A stretch of DNA of 64,000 bases from CAVXDY01 sp963721335 (GTDB lineage Bacteria > Actinomycetota > Thermoleophilia > Miltoncostaeales > Miltoncostaeaceae), in the NCBI GenBank assembly GCA_963721335.1, contig CAVRIV010000004.1, positions 1 to 64,000 on the forward strand, in the 5' to 3' direction. Positions 29,110 through 37,635 of the stretch are shown here, piece after piece. The notes under the pieces are model-generated. The model had not been told where the DNA came from. It saw nothing but the letters and a program-made list of their open reading frames with translations, and did no database searches. The stretch's first letter is position 1. Each line of letters opens with the position of its first letter. The position numbers and the translations under genes were made by a program.

Positions 29110-30190
29110 CTCCGGGCGACGGAGGAGGTGAGCGGTGTCCCGGGAGCGGCGTAGGCCATGGTCGGCGGGCCCACGAAGTCCACCGCCACACGGTCGCCCG
29201 CGCCGAAGACCGGGGGGCCGATGATGCGGGCCCGCAGCACGCAGCCGTCGTCCAGGCGCACCCGGTAGACCGCGTCGTGGCCGTAGTACTCGGTCGCCTC
29301 GACGGCCCCGTCGTCGCCCGCCACCGCGCGGAGCCGCTCGGGGCGGACCATCACCTCGACGGGCCCCTCCGCGTCGGCGTGGAGCGGGATCTCCCCCACG
29401 GGAGTGGACGCCCAGCGCCCCGCGGCATGGCCCGGCAGGAAGTTCGCGTCGCCGATGAACTCGGCCACCTCGCGGCTGGCGGGGAGCTCGTAGAGCTCGG
29501 TCGGGGACCCCTGCTGCGCCACGCAGCCGGCCCCGATGACCGCCACCTCGTCGCCCACCAGGAAGGCCTCCTCCTGGTCGTGGGTCACGAAGAGCGCGGT
29601 CATGTGCGTGCCGGCCAGCACCCGGCGCACCTCGAGGCGCAGCTCGGCGCGCAGGGGCGCGTCGAGGTTGGAGAAGGGCTCGTCGAGCAGGATCACCGAC
29701 GGGCGCGGCGCCAGCGCCCGCGCGAGGGCCACCCGCTGCTGCTGGCCGCCGGAGAGGGTGGAGGGCATGCGCTGGTCGTATCCGCCCAGGCCGACCAGCG
29801 TCGAGCGCCTGCGGCCACCCGCAGCGTGCGATCGGGATCCCGGCGCGACAGCCCATAGCCCACGTTGCGCGCCACGCTCATGTGGGGGAAGAGCGCCGGA
29901 TCCTGGAAGACCATGCCGATCCGGCGCCGCTCCGGCGGCACGGCGACCCCCGGCCCGGCCAGCACGCGGTCGCCCACGCGGACCTCGCCCGAATCGGGAC
30001 GCTCCAGGCCCGCGATCGCGCGCAGGAGGGTGGTCTTCCCGCAGCCGCTCGGCCCGAGCAGGGCCACCAGCGCGCCGGCCGGGACGGTCAGGTCCACGCC
30101 GCGAAGGACCGGGGAGGCGCCGAAGGCCTTGGTGAGGCCCGTGACCGTGACGGACTCAGCGGCCGAGGGACGGCCCCCCGATGCGCTCAT
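29106..30190 (-). CDS. ABC transporter ATPase, FbpC/PotA type, one frame break
   Basis: About 361 residues across a break near 29808. Walker A LLGPSGCGKTT, Q-loop GMVFQDPALFPHMSV, signature LSGGQQQRVALARAL, Walker B VILLDEPFSNLDAPL, switch VTHDQEEAF, and a C-terminal TOBE-type domain (VMVRPERLRAVAGDD). This class energises uptake of ferric iron, polyamines, molybdate or sulfate. No permease or binding protein is present nearby, so it is an orphan ATPase. A DtxR-type metal regulator lies 75 bases away on the same strand, which favours metal. Confidence 0.85.
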
Positions 30191-30265
30191 GGTCGATCGA
30201 CGCGACGCCCGGCATTCGGTCCACCTTACCGGGGCGCGCCTCGCGGAGCGAGGTCTCGGGAAGGC

Positions 30266-30952
30266 CTACCCGGGGACGGGGAGGACGTACAGGCCTGCGG
30301 CGGCGCGCTCGCCGATGGCGCGCTCCTCGCCGCCGATGGCGACGGTCATCTGCCCCGCGGCGGCATCGACGCGGCGGACCTCGAGGTCGGTGCCCGGCAC
30401 CAGGTTCTGCTCGTAGAACCAGTGGAGCAGGTCGCCGTCGTGCTCTGCCAGGCGCACGATGCGTACGAAGCCGGCCTCGATCTGCGCCAGCGATCGCAGC
30501 TCCGCGTTCTCCTTCTGCTCGAGGGAGGGGTCCACCGGCCACCCGTGAGGGCACCGGTCGGGATGCCCGAGCTGCGTGTCCAGCCGCTCCACCATCTCGT
30601 CGCTGAACGCGTCGCCCATCTCGTCGGCGTGGACGTGCGACTCGGCCGCCGAGTAGCCCATGAAGTCGGTCAGGAACCGCTCGATGATCCGGTGGTTGCG
30701 CACGATCCGCTCGGCCTCGGCGCGCCCGCGCTCGGTGAGGAGCGGACCCTTGCGCGGCCCGCGCTCGATGAGGCCGTCCGCCTCGAGCCGCTTCATCATC
30801 TCGCTCGCGGTCGGCGGGGTGACGTGGAGCATCTCCGCCACCCGGGCCGCCGGCGCCGGCGCCTCCTTCACCACGGGGCCGTACTCGCCCACGGGGAAGG
30901 CGAGGAAGTAGATCGCCTCGAGGTAGTCGTCCACCGAGTGTGCCCGGGCCAC
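30266..30952 (-). CDS. DtxR/MntR-family metal-dependent transcriptional repressor
   Basis: A 228-residue regulator with an N-terminal winged helix (DDYLEAIYFLA, TPPTASEMMKRLEADGLIER), dimerisation/metal domain (RNHRIIERFLTDFMGY, HVHADEMGDAFSDEMVERL, GHPDRCPHGWP with Glu/His/Cys ligands) and a C-terminal SH3-like/FeoA domain. It should repress with bound Fe2+ or Mn2+. The 12-residue acidic-to-basic insert after LAFPVG is unusual before the recognition helix. It is the last of a minus-strand pair with the orphan ATPase and divergent from a USP-like gene. Confidence 0.9.
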   Translation of the reverse strand: MARAHSVDDYLEAIYFLAFPVGEYGPVVKEAPAPAARVAEMLHVTPPTASEMMKRLEADGLIERGPRKGPLLTERGRAEAERIVRNHRIIERFLTDFMGYSAAESHVHADEMGDAFSDEMVERLDTQLGHPDRCPHGWPVDPSLEQKENAELRSLAQIEAGFVRIVRLAEHDGDLLHWFYEQNLVPGTDLEVRRVDAAAGQMTVAIGGEERAIGERAAAGLYVLPVPG

Positions 30953-31026
30953 GCATGAATCCTACCGGGACGGCGCTCCCCCGTCGCCCTAGCGCCTTCC
31001 CCGCGCTTTTGGCAGTCTTACCGGCC

Positions 31027-31818
31027 ATGAGCCCGCCGTCTGGACCCGGGGCGAGCCCTCGGCGCATCCTGGTGATCGCCAATGAGACCTGCGCCGGCCG
31101 GGCCGTCGTCGACGAGGTCCTCTACCGCGCCGGACCCGGTGGAGAGGTGCTCGTCGTGGCCCCCGCGCTCGCCCGCTCGCGACTCGAGCACTGGCTCTCG
31201 TCCGACCTCGAGCGCCGGCAGGCCGAGGCGCTCGACCGCCTCGACGCGTCGGTGAGCGCCTTCACGGCGGCCGGTCTCTCAGCCCGCGGGCACCTGGGCG
31301 ACGCCGACCCGCTGCAGGCCCTCGACGATGCGCTGCGCATCTACGACCCGGACGAGGTGATCATCTCGACCCACCCGCCGCGGCACTCGAACTGGCTCGA
31401 GCGCAATGTCGTCCGGAGGGCGCGTGAGCGGTACGCCAAGCCGATCACCCACGTCGTCGTGGACCTCGAGTACGAGAGCGCGGAGACCTCGCTCGACACG
31501 CGTCCGCCCCTGGCCTCGGAGCGGCCCCCCGTGAGGGTGTTCCACGCCAGCGACTACGACGAGGCCATCGAAATCCGGGAGGCCGGCTTCCGCGACGGGC
31601 CCACGGACGACTCGCGCTCGGGCGTCTGGGTCACCGACCGCCCACCCGCCGACGACCTCTCGGACACCCAGCGGGTGCTGTTCGCCGTGGACGTCCCCGA
31701 GGACCTGGTCGAGGGCTACGTCGAGGGGGGCTCGCCCGGCGAGCGCCGGTTCCTCGTGCCGGCCGAGCTGCTCAACCGCCATGGCCCGCCGGTGGTCGAG
31801 GGGGACTGGTCGGAGTAG
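31027..31818 (+). CDS. universal-stress-protein-like protein
   Basis: A 263-residue protein. The first half resembles a UspA domain: ILVIANETCAGRAVVDEV (first strand), VLVVAPALARSRLEHWLSS, and EVIISTHPPRHSNWLERNVV, near the position of the ATP-binding G-2x-G loop, which is not conserved here. The second half (residues about 150-263) is acidic and unrecognised. The ATG at 31027 starts 9 residues before the first strand. An upstream in-frame extension is Pro-rich and less likely. Divergent from the metal regulator (74-base gap); a shared promoter region is possible. Confidence 0.75.
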   Translation: MSPPSGPGASPRRILVIANETCAGRAVVDEVLYRAGPGGEVLVVAPALARSRLEHWLSSDLERRQAEALDRLDASVSAFTAAGLSARGHLGDADPLQALDDALRIYDPDEVIISTHPPRHSNWLERNVVRRARERYAKPITHVVVDLEYESAETSLDTRPPLASERPPVRVFHASDYDEAIEIREAGFRDGPTDDSRSGVWVTDRPPADDLSDTQRVLFAVDVPEDLVEGYVEGGSPGERRFLVPAELLNRHGPPVVEGDWSE

Positions 31819-31860
31819 GCGCGGATCGGCGACGTCAACCTGAACCAGCCGCGCTTCGAG

Positions 31861-32259
31861 GTGACGCCGATCGGAAGGGTCGAGTCTCCTCTGACCGATC
31901 CCGCGTCGGCCCCGAAGCAGGGCGACGAGGGGGCTCCGGACGCGTGGCTCGCCTTCGATCCTTCGCTGGTCGAGGGTCTGGAGGGGATCCGGGAGGGGGA
32001 CGAGGTCATCGTCGTCACCTGGCTCGATCGTGCGCGCCGCGACGTCCTGCGGGTGCATCCGCGCGGCGACGCCTCGAGAGCGCAGCAGGGCGTGTTCAGC
32101 ACCCGCTCCCCCCACCGACCGAACCCGATCGGGCTGCATCGGGTCGAGATCGCGTCGATCGACGGAGGCAGAGTCCGGGTCCGCAACCTCGAAGCGGTGG
32201 ACGGGACGCCGATCGTCGACGTGAAGCCTCTGCTCAGCGGCGACATCGCCGAGCGCTGA
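31861..32259 (+). CDS. trmO: tRNA t6A37 N6-methyltransferase-type protein
   Basis: TsaA/TrmO family (132 residues), SAM-dependent methylation of N6-threonylcarbamoyladenosine at tRNA position 37. Seen: TPIGRVESPLTD at the N-terminus, the central VFSTRSPHRPNPIGLHRVEI motif (SAM and tRNA contacts) and VDGTPIVDVKPLL. The GTG at 31861 is used. The same frame stays open upstream with a plausible FEV-type beginning but no better start. It lacks the long C-terminal domain of E. coli TrmO, as many single-domain homologues do. It runs into the next gene with 2 bases between stop and ATG. Confidence 0.85.
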   Translation: MTPIGRVESPLTDPASAPKQGDEGAPDAWLAFDPSLVEGLEGIREGDEVIVVTWLDRARRDVLRVHPRGDASRAQQGVFSTRSPHRPNPIGLHRVEIASIDGGRVRVRNLEAVDGTPIVDVKPLLSGDIAER

Positions 32260-32261
32260 GG

Positions 32262-32924
32262 ATGGCCACCTATGTGCTGATCCACGGCGCCGGTGACGTC
32301 GCATGGTGCTGGCACCTGCTGGCTGCGGAGCTGCGTGAGCGGGGCCACGACGTGGTGGCGATGGACCTGCCGTGCGACGACGAGTCGGCCGGGCTGTCCG
32401 AGTACGCCGACACCGTCGTCGAGGCCATCGGCGACCGCACCGACCTCGTCGTGGTGGCCCAGTCGTTCGCCGGCTTCACCGCCCCGCTCGTCTGCGACCG
32501 GGTCCCGGTCGACCTGCTGGTGCTGGTGGCCGGGATGGTGCCGTCGCCGGGCGAGTCCGCGGCGGAGATGTTCGCCAACACCGGCTACGAGCAGGCGGCG
32601 CGCGATTCGGACGCGCACGACGACAGCGAGATCGCCGTCTTCTACCACGACGTCCCGCCCGACCTGGCGGCCGAGGCGCTGAGGAGGGGGCGGGCTCAGG
32701 CCGAGAAACCGGGACGGGAGCCGTGGCCGCTCGAGGCGTGGCCGGACGTGCCGACCAGGTACCTCCTGTGCCGCGAGGACCGGATCTTCCCGGCCGATTG
32801 GGTCCGGCGGGTCGTCCGCGAGCGCCTGGGCATCACCCCCGATGAGATCGACGGCGGCCACTGCCCCTTCCTGAGCCGCCCCACGGAGCTGGCCGAGCGC
32901 CTCGAGGCCTACCGGGCCGGCTAG
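32262..32924 (+). CDS. alpha/beta hydrolase (salicylate-esterase/MenH-like fold)
   Basis: A 220-residue esterase-like protein. YVLIHGAGDVAWCWHLL is the oxyanion region, LVVVAQSFAGFTAPL holds the Ser nucleophile in an AQSFAG elbow (Ala in place of Gly at the first position), YLLCREDRIFP the acid loop and EIDGGHCPFLSRP the His. The pattern resembles plant methylesterase/RsbQ-type hydrolases. It sits 2 bases after trmO, so the two are likely co-transcribed. Substrate unknown. Confidence 0.85.
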   Translation: MATYVLIHGAGDVAWCWHLLAAELRERGHDVVAMDLPCDDESAGLSEYADTVVEAIGDRTDLVVVAQSFAGFTAPLVCDRVPVDLLVLVAGMVPSPGESAAEMFANTGYEQAARDSDAHDDSEIAVFYHDVPPDLAAEALRRGRAQAEKPGREPWPLEAWPDVPTRYLLCREDRIFPADWVRRVVRERLGITPDEIDGGHCPFLSRPTELAERLEAYRAG

Positions 32925-33006
32925 ATGCAGATCGGCTGCGTCGTCAAAGATGTGCGCGTCGTGGCCAGGGTCGTGGTGGCCGGCATCCGGCCTCTATGGT
33001 CTTCCC

Positions 33007-33456
33007 GTGAGGTTTCTGGCGAAGTTGCTCCTCGGCGACGGGACGCTCGAGCCGGAGCTGCGGGCGGCGCTCGAGTCGGAGGGGCTCGTCCTGATCGAGG
33101 AGGGGCTCCGGGGAAGCGTTCGCTACAGGCGATTCCGGGCGCCCGGCAGGCGCCACCACGGCAAGGTGACGCCCGAGCGGATCGGGCTCGCGGTCAGCGA
33201 GGAGCGCTTCGTCGTCTACTGCCGCTCCGGCCGTGTCGAGCTCATCGACACGCCGTTCTCGAACCCGCGCCTGAGCATGTTCGACATCTCCCTCAGGGAT
33301 CACGACACGGTCGCGATCCGGATCGACTACGACCGCGGCGACGTGCCGAACGTCTCCGGCGAGGTCACGATCCTGGCGAGGACCCCGAAGGCCGCGAACG
33401 TCGTCGACCACGTCCGCGCTCGCCTCGGGGGCGCCGACGCCCCTATGCCTCGGTGA
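33007..33456 (+). CDS. conserved hypothetical protein
   Basis: A 149-residue protein I cannot name. It begins MRFLAKLLLGDGTLEPELR and has a basic centre (VRYRRFRAPGRRHHGKV), then ERIGLAVSEERFVVYCRSG and strands such as VAIRIDYDRGDVPNVSG, which suggest an all-beta, PH-like domain. The GTG at 33007 begins the hydrophobic helix; longer upstream sequence is not convincing. It converges with the cyclophilin gene and overlaps its 3' end by 14 bases. Confidence 0.7.
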   Translation: MRFLAKLLLGDGTLEPELRAALESEGLVLIEEGLRGSVRYRRFRAPGRRHHGKVTPERIGLAVSEERFVVYCRSGRVELIDTPFSNPRLSMFDISLRDHDTVAIRIDYDRGDVPNVSGEVTILARTPKAANVVDHVRARLGGADAPMPR

Positions 33457-34159
33457 TCGTCACCCCGTAGATGTAGATCGGCTGCGTCGGCTTCTGGGTG
33501 GCGGGGTCGCCCGGGTCCGCGTCGGGGTCGGCGAAGCCCTCGATGCGCTGCGCGACGTCCAGTCCCGAGGTGACCTTCCCGAAGCGGCTGTAGTCGTTCG
33601 GCAGCTGCGATCCGTCGCCGGTGACGATGAAGAACTGCGAGCCGTTGGTGTTGGGGCCCGAGTTGGCCATGGCGACGGAACCCGTGGGGTAGCCGTCGTC
33701 CGGCAGCTCGTCGTCGAACGCGTAGCCGGCGTCTCCGGAGCCGGTGCCGGTGGGGTCGCCGCCCTGGATCACGAAGCCGGCCACCACGCGATGGAAGGTG
33801 AGGCCGTCGTAGAACCCCTGGCGGGCGAGGAAGACGAAGTTGTTCACCGTCGCGGGGGCCGCGGCCGCGTCGAGGGCGATGACGATGTCGCCGCAGGATG
33901 TGGTGAGGGTCGCGGTGTAGCTGCGCGACGTGTCGATGGTCTGCGGGGGCGGCGCCGGGTAGGACTTCGGATCGGGAGGCGGGTCCGGGGCGCGGTCGGT
34001 GCAGGTGCCCTCGGCCGGCGCGGTGGCGGCGACCGTGGCGGCGGGGCCGGCCCCGGTGCCGCCGGCCCCGTCGTCGCTCCCGCCGCAGGCCGCGGCCAGC
34101 AGGGTCCCGGCGACGAGCAGGACGAGGCCGGCGGTCAGAGACGGTCGCGTGCGGCGCAT
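33443..34159 (-). CDS. peptidyl-prolyl cis-trans isomerase (cyclophilin) lipoprotein
   Basis: Exported 238-residue cyclophilin that assists protein folding outside the membrane. The N-terminus is a lipoprotein signal (RRTRPSL, hydrophobic core, lipobox LLAAAC with Cys about residue 25), then a Gly/Ala/Pro linker to residue 75, then the catalytic domain: GLTFHRVVAGFVIQGGDPTG with the active Arg, AMANSGPNTNGSQFFIV and FGKVTSGLDVAQRI. It is monocistronic; a 162-bp near-palindromic element fills the gap to the next minus-strand gene upstream. Confidence 0.92.
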   Translation of the reverse strand: MRRTRPSLTAGLVLLVAGTLLAAACGGSDDGAGGTGAGPAATVAATAPAEGTCTDRAPDPPPDPKSYPAPPPQTIDTSRSYTATLTTSCGDIVIALDAAAAPATVNNFVFLARQGFYDGLTFHRVVAGFVIQGGDPTGTGSGDAGYAFDDELPDDGYPTGSVAMANSGPNTNGSQFFIVTGDGSQLPNDYSRFGKVTSGLDVAQRIEGFADPDADPGDPATQKPTQPIYIYGVTITEA

Positions 34160-34172
34160 CGGCGGGGGAGTC

Positions 34173-34334
34173 AGTGTCCTGAGTCGTTAGTTCGTATGCA
34201 GGCTCCCGTGCGAATCTCCAGCGAGACAAGGACGCAGATCCCCCGCAATATCGGGAATATTGTGGGGGTCGAGGACGCTGTATCGCGATGAGATGCAGCC
34301 GGGAACTGCCACGCAATTAGCGACTCAGGACACT
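34173..34334. repeat. 162-bp near-palindromic (MITE-like) element
   Basis: Terminal inverted repeats AGTGTCCTGAGTCG (34173-34186) and CGACTCAGGACACT (34321-34334) are perfect over 14 bases and extend imperfectly to about 22. The centre is a 12-base stem (34240-34251 with 34257-34268, one G-U) around CGGGA. Outer and inner repeats share the same midpoint (about 34254), and matching blocks such as GCGAGACA against GCGATACA occur between them, so the whole element could fold as one long hairpin. No open reading frame of note inside. The right end overlaps the stop codon of the membrane-protein gene. Confidence 0.7.
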
Positions 34335-35019
34335 AGTGCGCGGGGTGGAGGTGGTCCCCGGGCCCTGTCGGGTGAGGGTGCAGCTCGAAGTACGTGAGCG
34401 TGGCCGCCGCCGCGACGAACGGGCTCACCAGCGTGTTGCCGACCGCCGTCTGGACGAAGCTGCTCACCGCGCCGCCCATCGGCAGGACCGCGGCTCCGAC
34501 CGTCAGGCTCACGACCAGCTCGACCACGAGCGTCACGATGGCCACGCCGAAGACCGGCCAGCCGTGCCCGCGCACCAGGGCGCGGCTGCGGCCGAACGCC
34601 GGCAGGACGCCCTGGCCCTCCAGGACCACGACGGGGGACAGCACGAACCACCAGGTCAGGAGCACGAGCCCCGGCACCACCAGCAGCAGGAACCCGATGA
34701 AGATCGCGACGGCCGCGAGCACCCCGGCCACCGCCAGCACCAGCAGCCGGGGGCCGGTCTGGCGGAAGGTCTCGGCGACGCTCAGGTCGGGGCGCCCGAG
34801 GCGCACGTCGTCCACCGCCCTCACCAGGGCCCCGTTCACCAGGAACAGGGCGGACAGGTTGAGGACGTTCGCGCCCACGATTCCCGGCCAGCCCGCGAGC
34901 GCGAGGAGTGCGGTGACGGCGCCGAGCGGCACGAGCACCACGGCGGCGATGCTCACGAGGTGGCGCCAGTGGGCCCGGTAGACCTCCCACGAGCGCCGGA
35001 GGACGTCGCCCGGCTCCAT
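34333..35019 (-). CDS. membrane protein, YciC-like / GPDPase membrane-domain type
   Basis: Integral membrane protein of 228 residues with about six hydrophobic segments (SIAAVVLVPLGAVTALLAL, VLAAVAIFIGFLLLVVPGLV, VAIVTLVVELVVSLTVG) and the WFVLSPVVVLEGQGVLPAFGRS motif common to this family. Role unknown; relatives are thought to affect envelope homeostasis. It ends exactly at the palindromic element and begins 25 bases after the ABC-2 permease stop, on the same strand, so it may be the last gene of that operon. Confidence 0.8.
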   Translation of the reverse strand: MEPGDVLRRSWEVYRAHWRHLVSIAAVVLVPLGAVTALLALAGWPGIVGANVLNLSALFLVNGALVRAVDDVRLGRPDLSVAETFRQTGPRLLVLAVAGVLAAVAIFIGFLLLVVPGLVLLTWWFVLSPVVVLEGQGVLPAFGRSRALVRGHGWPVFGVAIVTLVVELVVSLTVGAAVLPMGGAVSSFVQTAVGNTLVSPFVAAAATLTYFELHPHPTGPGDHLHPAH

Positions 35020-35044
35020 GTCGTCGCGATCCTAGTGACCGCGT

Positions 35045-35830
35045 TCAGGTGCGGATTCCCACCCCGCGCGCGAAGGTCACCCCGGCCCAGCCGACCATGA
35101 CGACCGCGAGCCCGAGGGTCACGGCCAGCGCCGCCCCGGCGTCCACCTCCGAGGACCCGAGCATCCCGTGCCGCGCGGCGACCACCATGTAGAGGATGGG
35201 GTCGGCGTGCGTCAGCGCCCGCCAGGGCTCGGCCAGCGCGTCGATCGAGTAGAAGACGCCGCCCAGGAACACCAGCGGCTGGATGACCAGGTTGCCGACC
35301 ACGTTCTGCTGCTCCCAGCCGGTGGAGTACAGGCCCACCACGATCCCGAGGGCCGAGAAGGCGAGGCTCGTGCCGACCAGGGCCAGGACGAGCATCGCCG
35401 GGTGCTCCACCGGGAAGGTCACGAACACCCGGGCCACGACCAGCGTCAGCGCGCCGATGATCAGGCTGCGCACGACGCCGCCGCTCATGTAGCCCACCAG
35501 GAGGTGCGAGGCGCTCATCGGGCTGCTGGCGGGGTCCTCGATGAACCCGTCGTTGCGGGCCTGGTAGATCGACGTGGCGTTGTTGCCGAACGCGGATGTG
35601 GCGACGCCCATCAGCACCAGCCCCGGCACGATGAAGCGCTCGTAGGGCACGCCGTCCACCACGCGGATCTGGTCGCCGAGCGCGACCCCGAAGACCACGA
35701 TGAAGAGGGTCGCCGCCACGACCGGCGGGGCGATCGTCTGGGTCCAGAGGCGCAGGACGCGCAGCACCTCGCGCTCGGCCAGGGCGCCCACCCCGCGCCA
35801 TCGCAGGCGCCGCAGCTCGGCGGTCGTCAC
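35045..35830 (-). CDS. ABC-2 type transporter permease
   Basis: A 261-residue, six-TM exporter subunit: LWTQTIAPPVVAATLFIVVF, the conserved loop with ARNDGFIEDPASSPMSA, and PLVFLGGVFYSIDALAEPWR near the end, as in YadH/NodJ-type permeases. The GTG at 35830 overlaps the ATPase stop by 4 bases. With the ATPase it makes a drug- or glycolipid-type exporter; substrate unknown. Confidence 0.9.
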   Translation of the reverse strand: MTTAELRRLRWRGVGALAEREVLRVLRLWTQTIAPPVVAATLFIVVFGVALGDQIRVVDGVPYERFIVPGLVLMGVATSAFGNNATSIYQARNDGFIEDPASSPMSASHLLVGYMSGGVVRSLIIGALTLVVARVFVTFPVEHPAMLVLALVGTSLAFSALGIVVGLYSTGWEQQNVVGNLVIQPLVFLGGVFYSIDALAEPWRALTHADPILYMVVAARHGMLGSSEVDAGAALAVTLGLAVVMVGWAGVTFARGVGIRT

Positions 35831-36507
35831 CGGCCCACCACCTGGAGGTAGACGTCCTCCAGCCTCGGGGCGCCGAAGCGGTCGCGCAGGTCGCGAGGCG
35901 CCCCCTCGGCCACGATCCGCCCTCCGTGGATGAAGGCCACGCGCTCGCAGAGCTCCTCGGCCTCCTCGATGTAGTGGGTCGTGAGGAGGATCGAGGTCCC
36001 GTGGGCGTGCAGCGAGCGGATGTAGGCCCACAGGTCGTGGCGCAGCTCCAGGTCGACCCCGGCCGTGGGCTCGTCGAGGATCACCAGGCGCGGGCGGTGG
36101 AGCAGGGCGCGGGCGAGCAGCAGGCGCCGCCGCATCCCGCCGGACAGGCGGTCGGCGTAGCCGGCCGCCTTCGGCTCCAGGTCGAAGGCGAAGAGCATCT
36201 CGTCCGCCCGGTGCCGGGCGTCGGCCCGGCTCATGCCGAAGTAGCGGCCGTGCAGCGTGAGCAGCTCGCGGACCGGCACGAACCGGTCGAGGGCGACCTC
36301 CTGGGGCGCGTACCCGATCGCTCGCCGCGCGCGGTCGGCGCCCTCGCCCCACGGCGGGTCGCCGAACACCCGGATCTCACCGCCGGAGGGCCTCGTGAGC
36401 CCGACCACGCTGCGGATGAGCGTGGTCTTGCCCGCCCCGTTGGGCCCCAGGAGCCCGACGAACGCCCCCTCGGGCACCTCCAGGTCGAGGCCGTCGAGCG
36501 CGATCAC
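35827..36507 (-). CDS. ABC-2 exporter ATP-binding protein
   Basis: Nucleotide-binding subunit for the adjacent permease. Walker A LLGPNGAGKTT, Q-loop GYAPQEVALDRFVPV, signature RLSGGMRRRLLLARAL, Walker B VILDEPTAGVD and switch TTHYIEEAE. The GTG at 36507 gives 226 residues but starts inside the first strand. The same frame runs on upstream and encodes VAALSCTGVTKSFAGG, the usual family N-terminus, with no canonical start codon before the Lin0512-type stop region. The true start is probably near 36570 (a CTG, or a start hidden by an indel). Confidence 0.88.
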   Translation of the reverse strand: MIALDGLDLEVPEGAFVGLLGPNGAGKTTLIRSVVGLTRPSGGEIRVFGDPPWGEGADRARRAIGYAPQEVALDRFVPVRELLTLHGRYFGMSRADARHRADEMLFAFDLEPKAAGYADRLSGGMRRRLLLARALLHRPRLVILDEPTAGVDLELRHDLWAYIRSLHAHGTSILLTTHYIEEAEELCERVAFIHGGRIVAEGAPRDLRDRFGAPRLEDVYLQVVGR

Positions 36508-36569
36508 GCCGCCGGCGAAGCTCTTGGTGACCCCCGTGCACGAGAGGGCCGCGACGCCGCCCGCCGTCG

Positions 36570-36893
36570 CTACCAGCCCACCTGCACGACGGCCACGGCG
36601 CAGATGAGGTGATCCTCCCCGGGTCCGGCGTCGGTTCCGTTCGGCATGCGCAGCCCGCCGGGCTCCGCCGTCACGGTCACCCGGCCGTAGGGGAACTCCG
36701 CGGCCACCTCGTCGGCGCGGACCGCCTCGTGGCCGGGCACCGCCACCCGTACCTCCACGCGCATGTCGGCGCGGTCGCCGGAGGGGATCAGGTCGCGCAC
36801 GCCCGGCAGCGACGTGCGCCCGATGGCCTCACGCACGGCGCGCCGCGCGGCCGTGGTGGCGTCCTCCCCCACGAGGTCGACCCCGAGCCCCAT
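36570..36893 (-). CDS. Lin0512-family conserved protein
   Basis: Small conserved protein of unknown function. GLGVDLVGEDATTAARRAVREAI and SLPGVRDLIPSGDRADMRVEV match the opening and middle of the Lin0512 family (each given here in part). The ATG at 36893 yields 107 residues but again cuts the first strand: FPVFLEMGLGVDL is encoded in frame just upstream without an ATG, GTG or TTG, so the annotated start may be short by 5-10 residues. It lies directly upstream of the ABC exporter on the same strand. Confidence 0.78.
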   Translation of the reverse strand: MGLGVDLVGEDATTAARRAVREAIGRTSLPGVRDLIPSGDRADMRVEVRVAVPGHEAVRADEVAAEFPYGRVTVTAEPGGLRMPNGTDAGPGEDHLICAVAVVQVGW

Positions 36894-36933
36894 CTCGAGG
36901 AAGACCGGGAAGGACGCCCCGCCCTCCGGTGCC

Positions 36934-37344
36934 TCAGACGCCGTCGTCGTCCCGCTGGCCCCGCAGCTTGCGCATCACCACGAACACGCTGCCGGCGATC
37001 GCGCCGAGGATGGCGATGATGCCGAACGCGCGCTTCGCCCCGCTCTTCTTCTTGGGCTTCGCCTCGTCCACCAGGCTGCTCACGGCCTTCTGCAGGTCCT
37101 GGACGCTGGACTCGACGCGCTTGTGGAGCTTGCGGTTCTCGGCGATCTTGCGAGCGGCCTTGCTCGGCTTGTTCTTCTGGATCTCCCCGGTCACCTCGCG
37201 CCCGGTGGCGAACGCCTGACGGATCGCGTCGTGGAGCTCGGGGTCGTTGATCGCCTTCTGGACGATGGGGCGCACTGTCTCGACCAGCGCGCTCGCGCGA
37301 TCCGTTGCCACCGCTCCCGCGCTCCTGGTGCGCTGCTTGATCAT
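36934..37344 (-). CDS. hypothetical protein with C-terminal membrane anchor
   Basis: A 136-residue, highly charged protein (KNKPSKAARKIAENRKLHKR, KPKKKSGAKRAF) ending in one TM helix, FGIIAILGAIAGSVFVVM, and a basic tail. ATG 37344 is chosen because AGGGAGG precedes it by 4 bases. The frame stays open upstream, and a GTG at 37494 would add 50 residues including RRKAAVGYATFVIARLLARR, an amphipathic/membrane-like helix that may be real or a separate small protein. The helical, basic character suggests an envelope- or nucleoid-associated role, not proven. Confidence 0.65.
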   Translation of the reverse strand: MIKQRTRSAGAVATDRASALVETVRPIVQKAINDPELHDAIRQAFATGREVTGEIQKNKPSKAARKIAENRKLHKRVESSVQDLQKAVSSLVDEAKPKKKSGAKRAFGIIAILGAIAGSVFVVMRKLRGQRDDDGV

Positions 37345-37635
37345 GAGCCCTCCCTGTCGGTCGTGCTGTCCGTTTGACTCGTTCGGCCCGTTCGACCGCT
37401 GAGCCCCGAACCGTCGGCGCACCTCGCGGCGCGCCAGAAGGCGCGCGATCACGAAGGTTGCGTACCCCACGGCGGCTTTGCGGCGGTTGAACACGTCACG
37501 AGTGTAGTGCCGTTTCCGGTCCTGCGTAAAACCCGCCATCGCACGACGACGGGTCCGCAGGCCGCGGGGTGGGGTACCATCCCCCGGGGCCTCGACGGTG
37601 AGGCTCGCAAACGCGTTCGAAACGAAGGATGTTCA

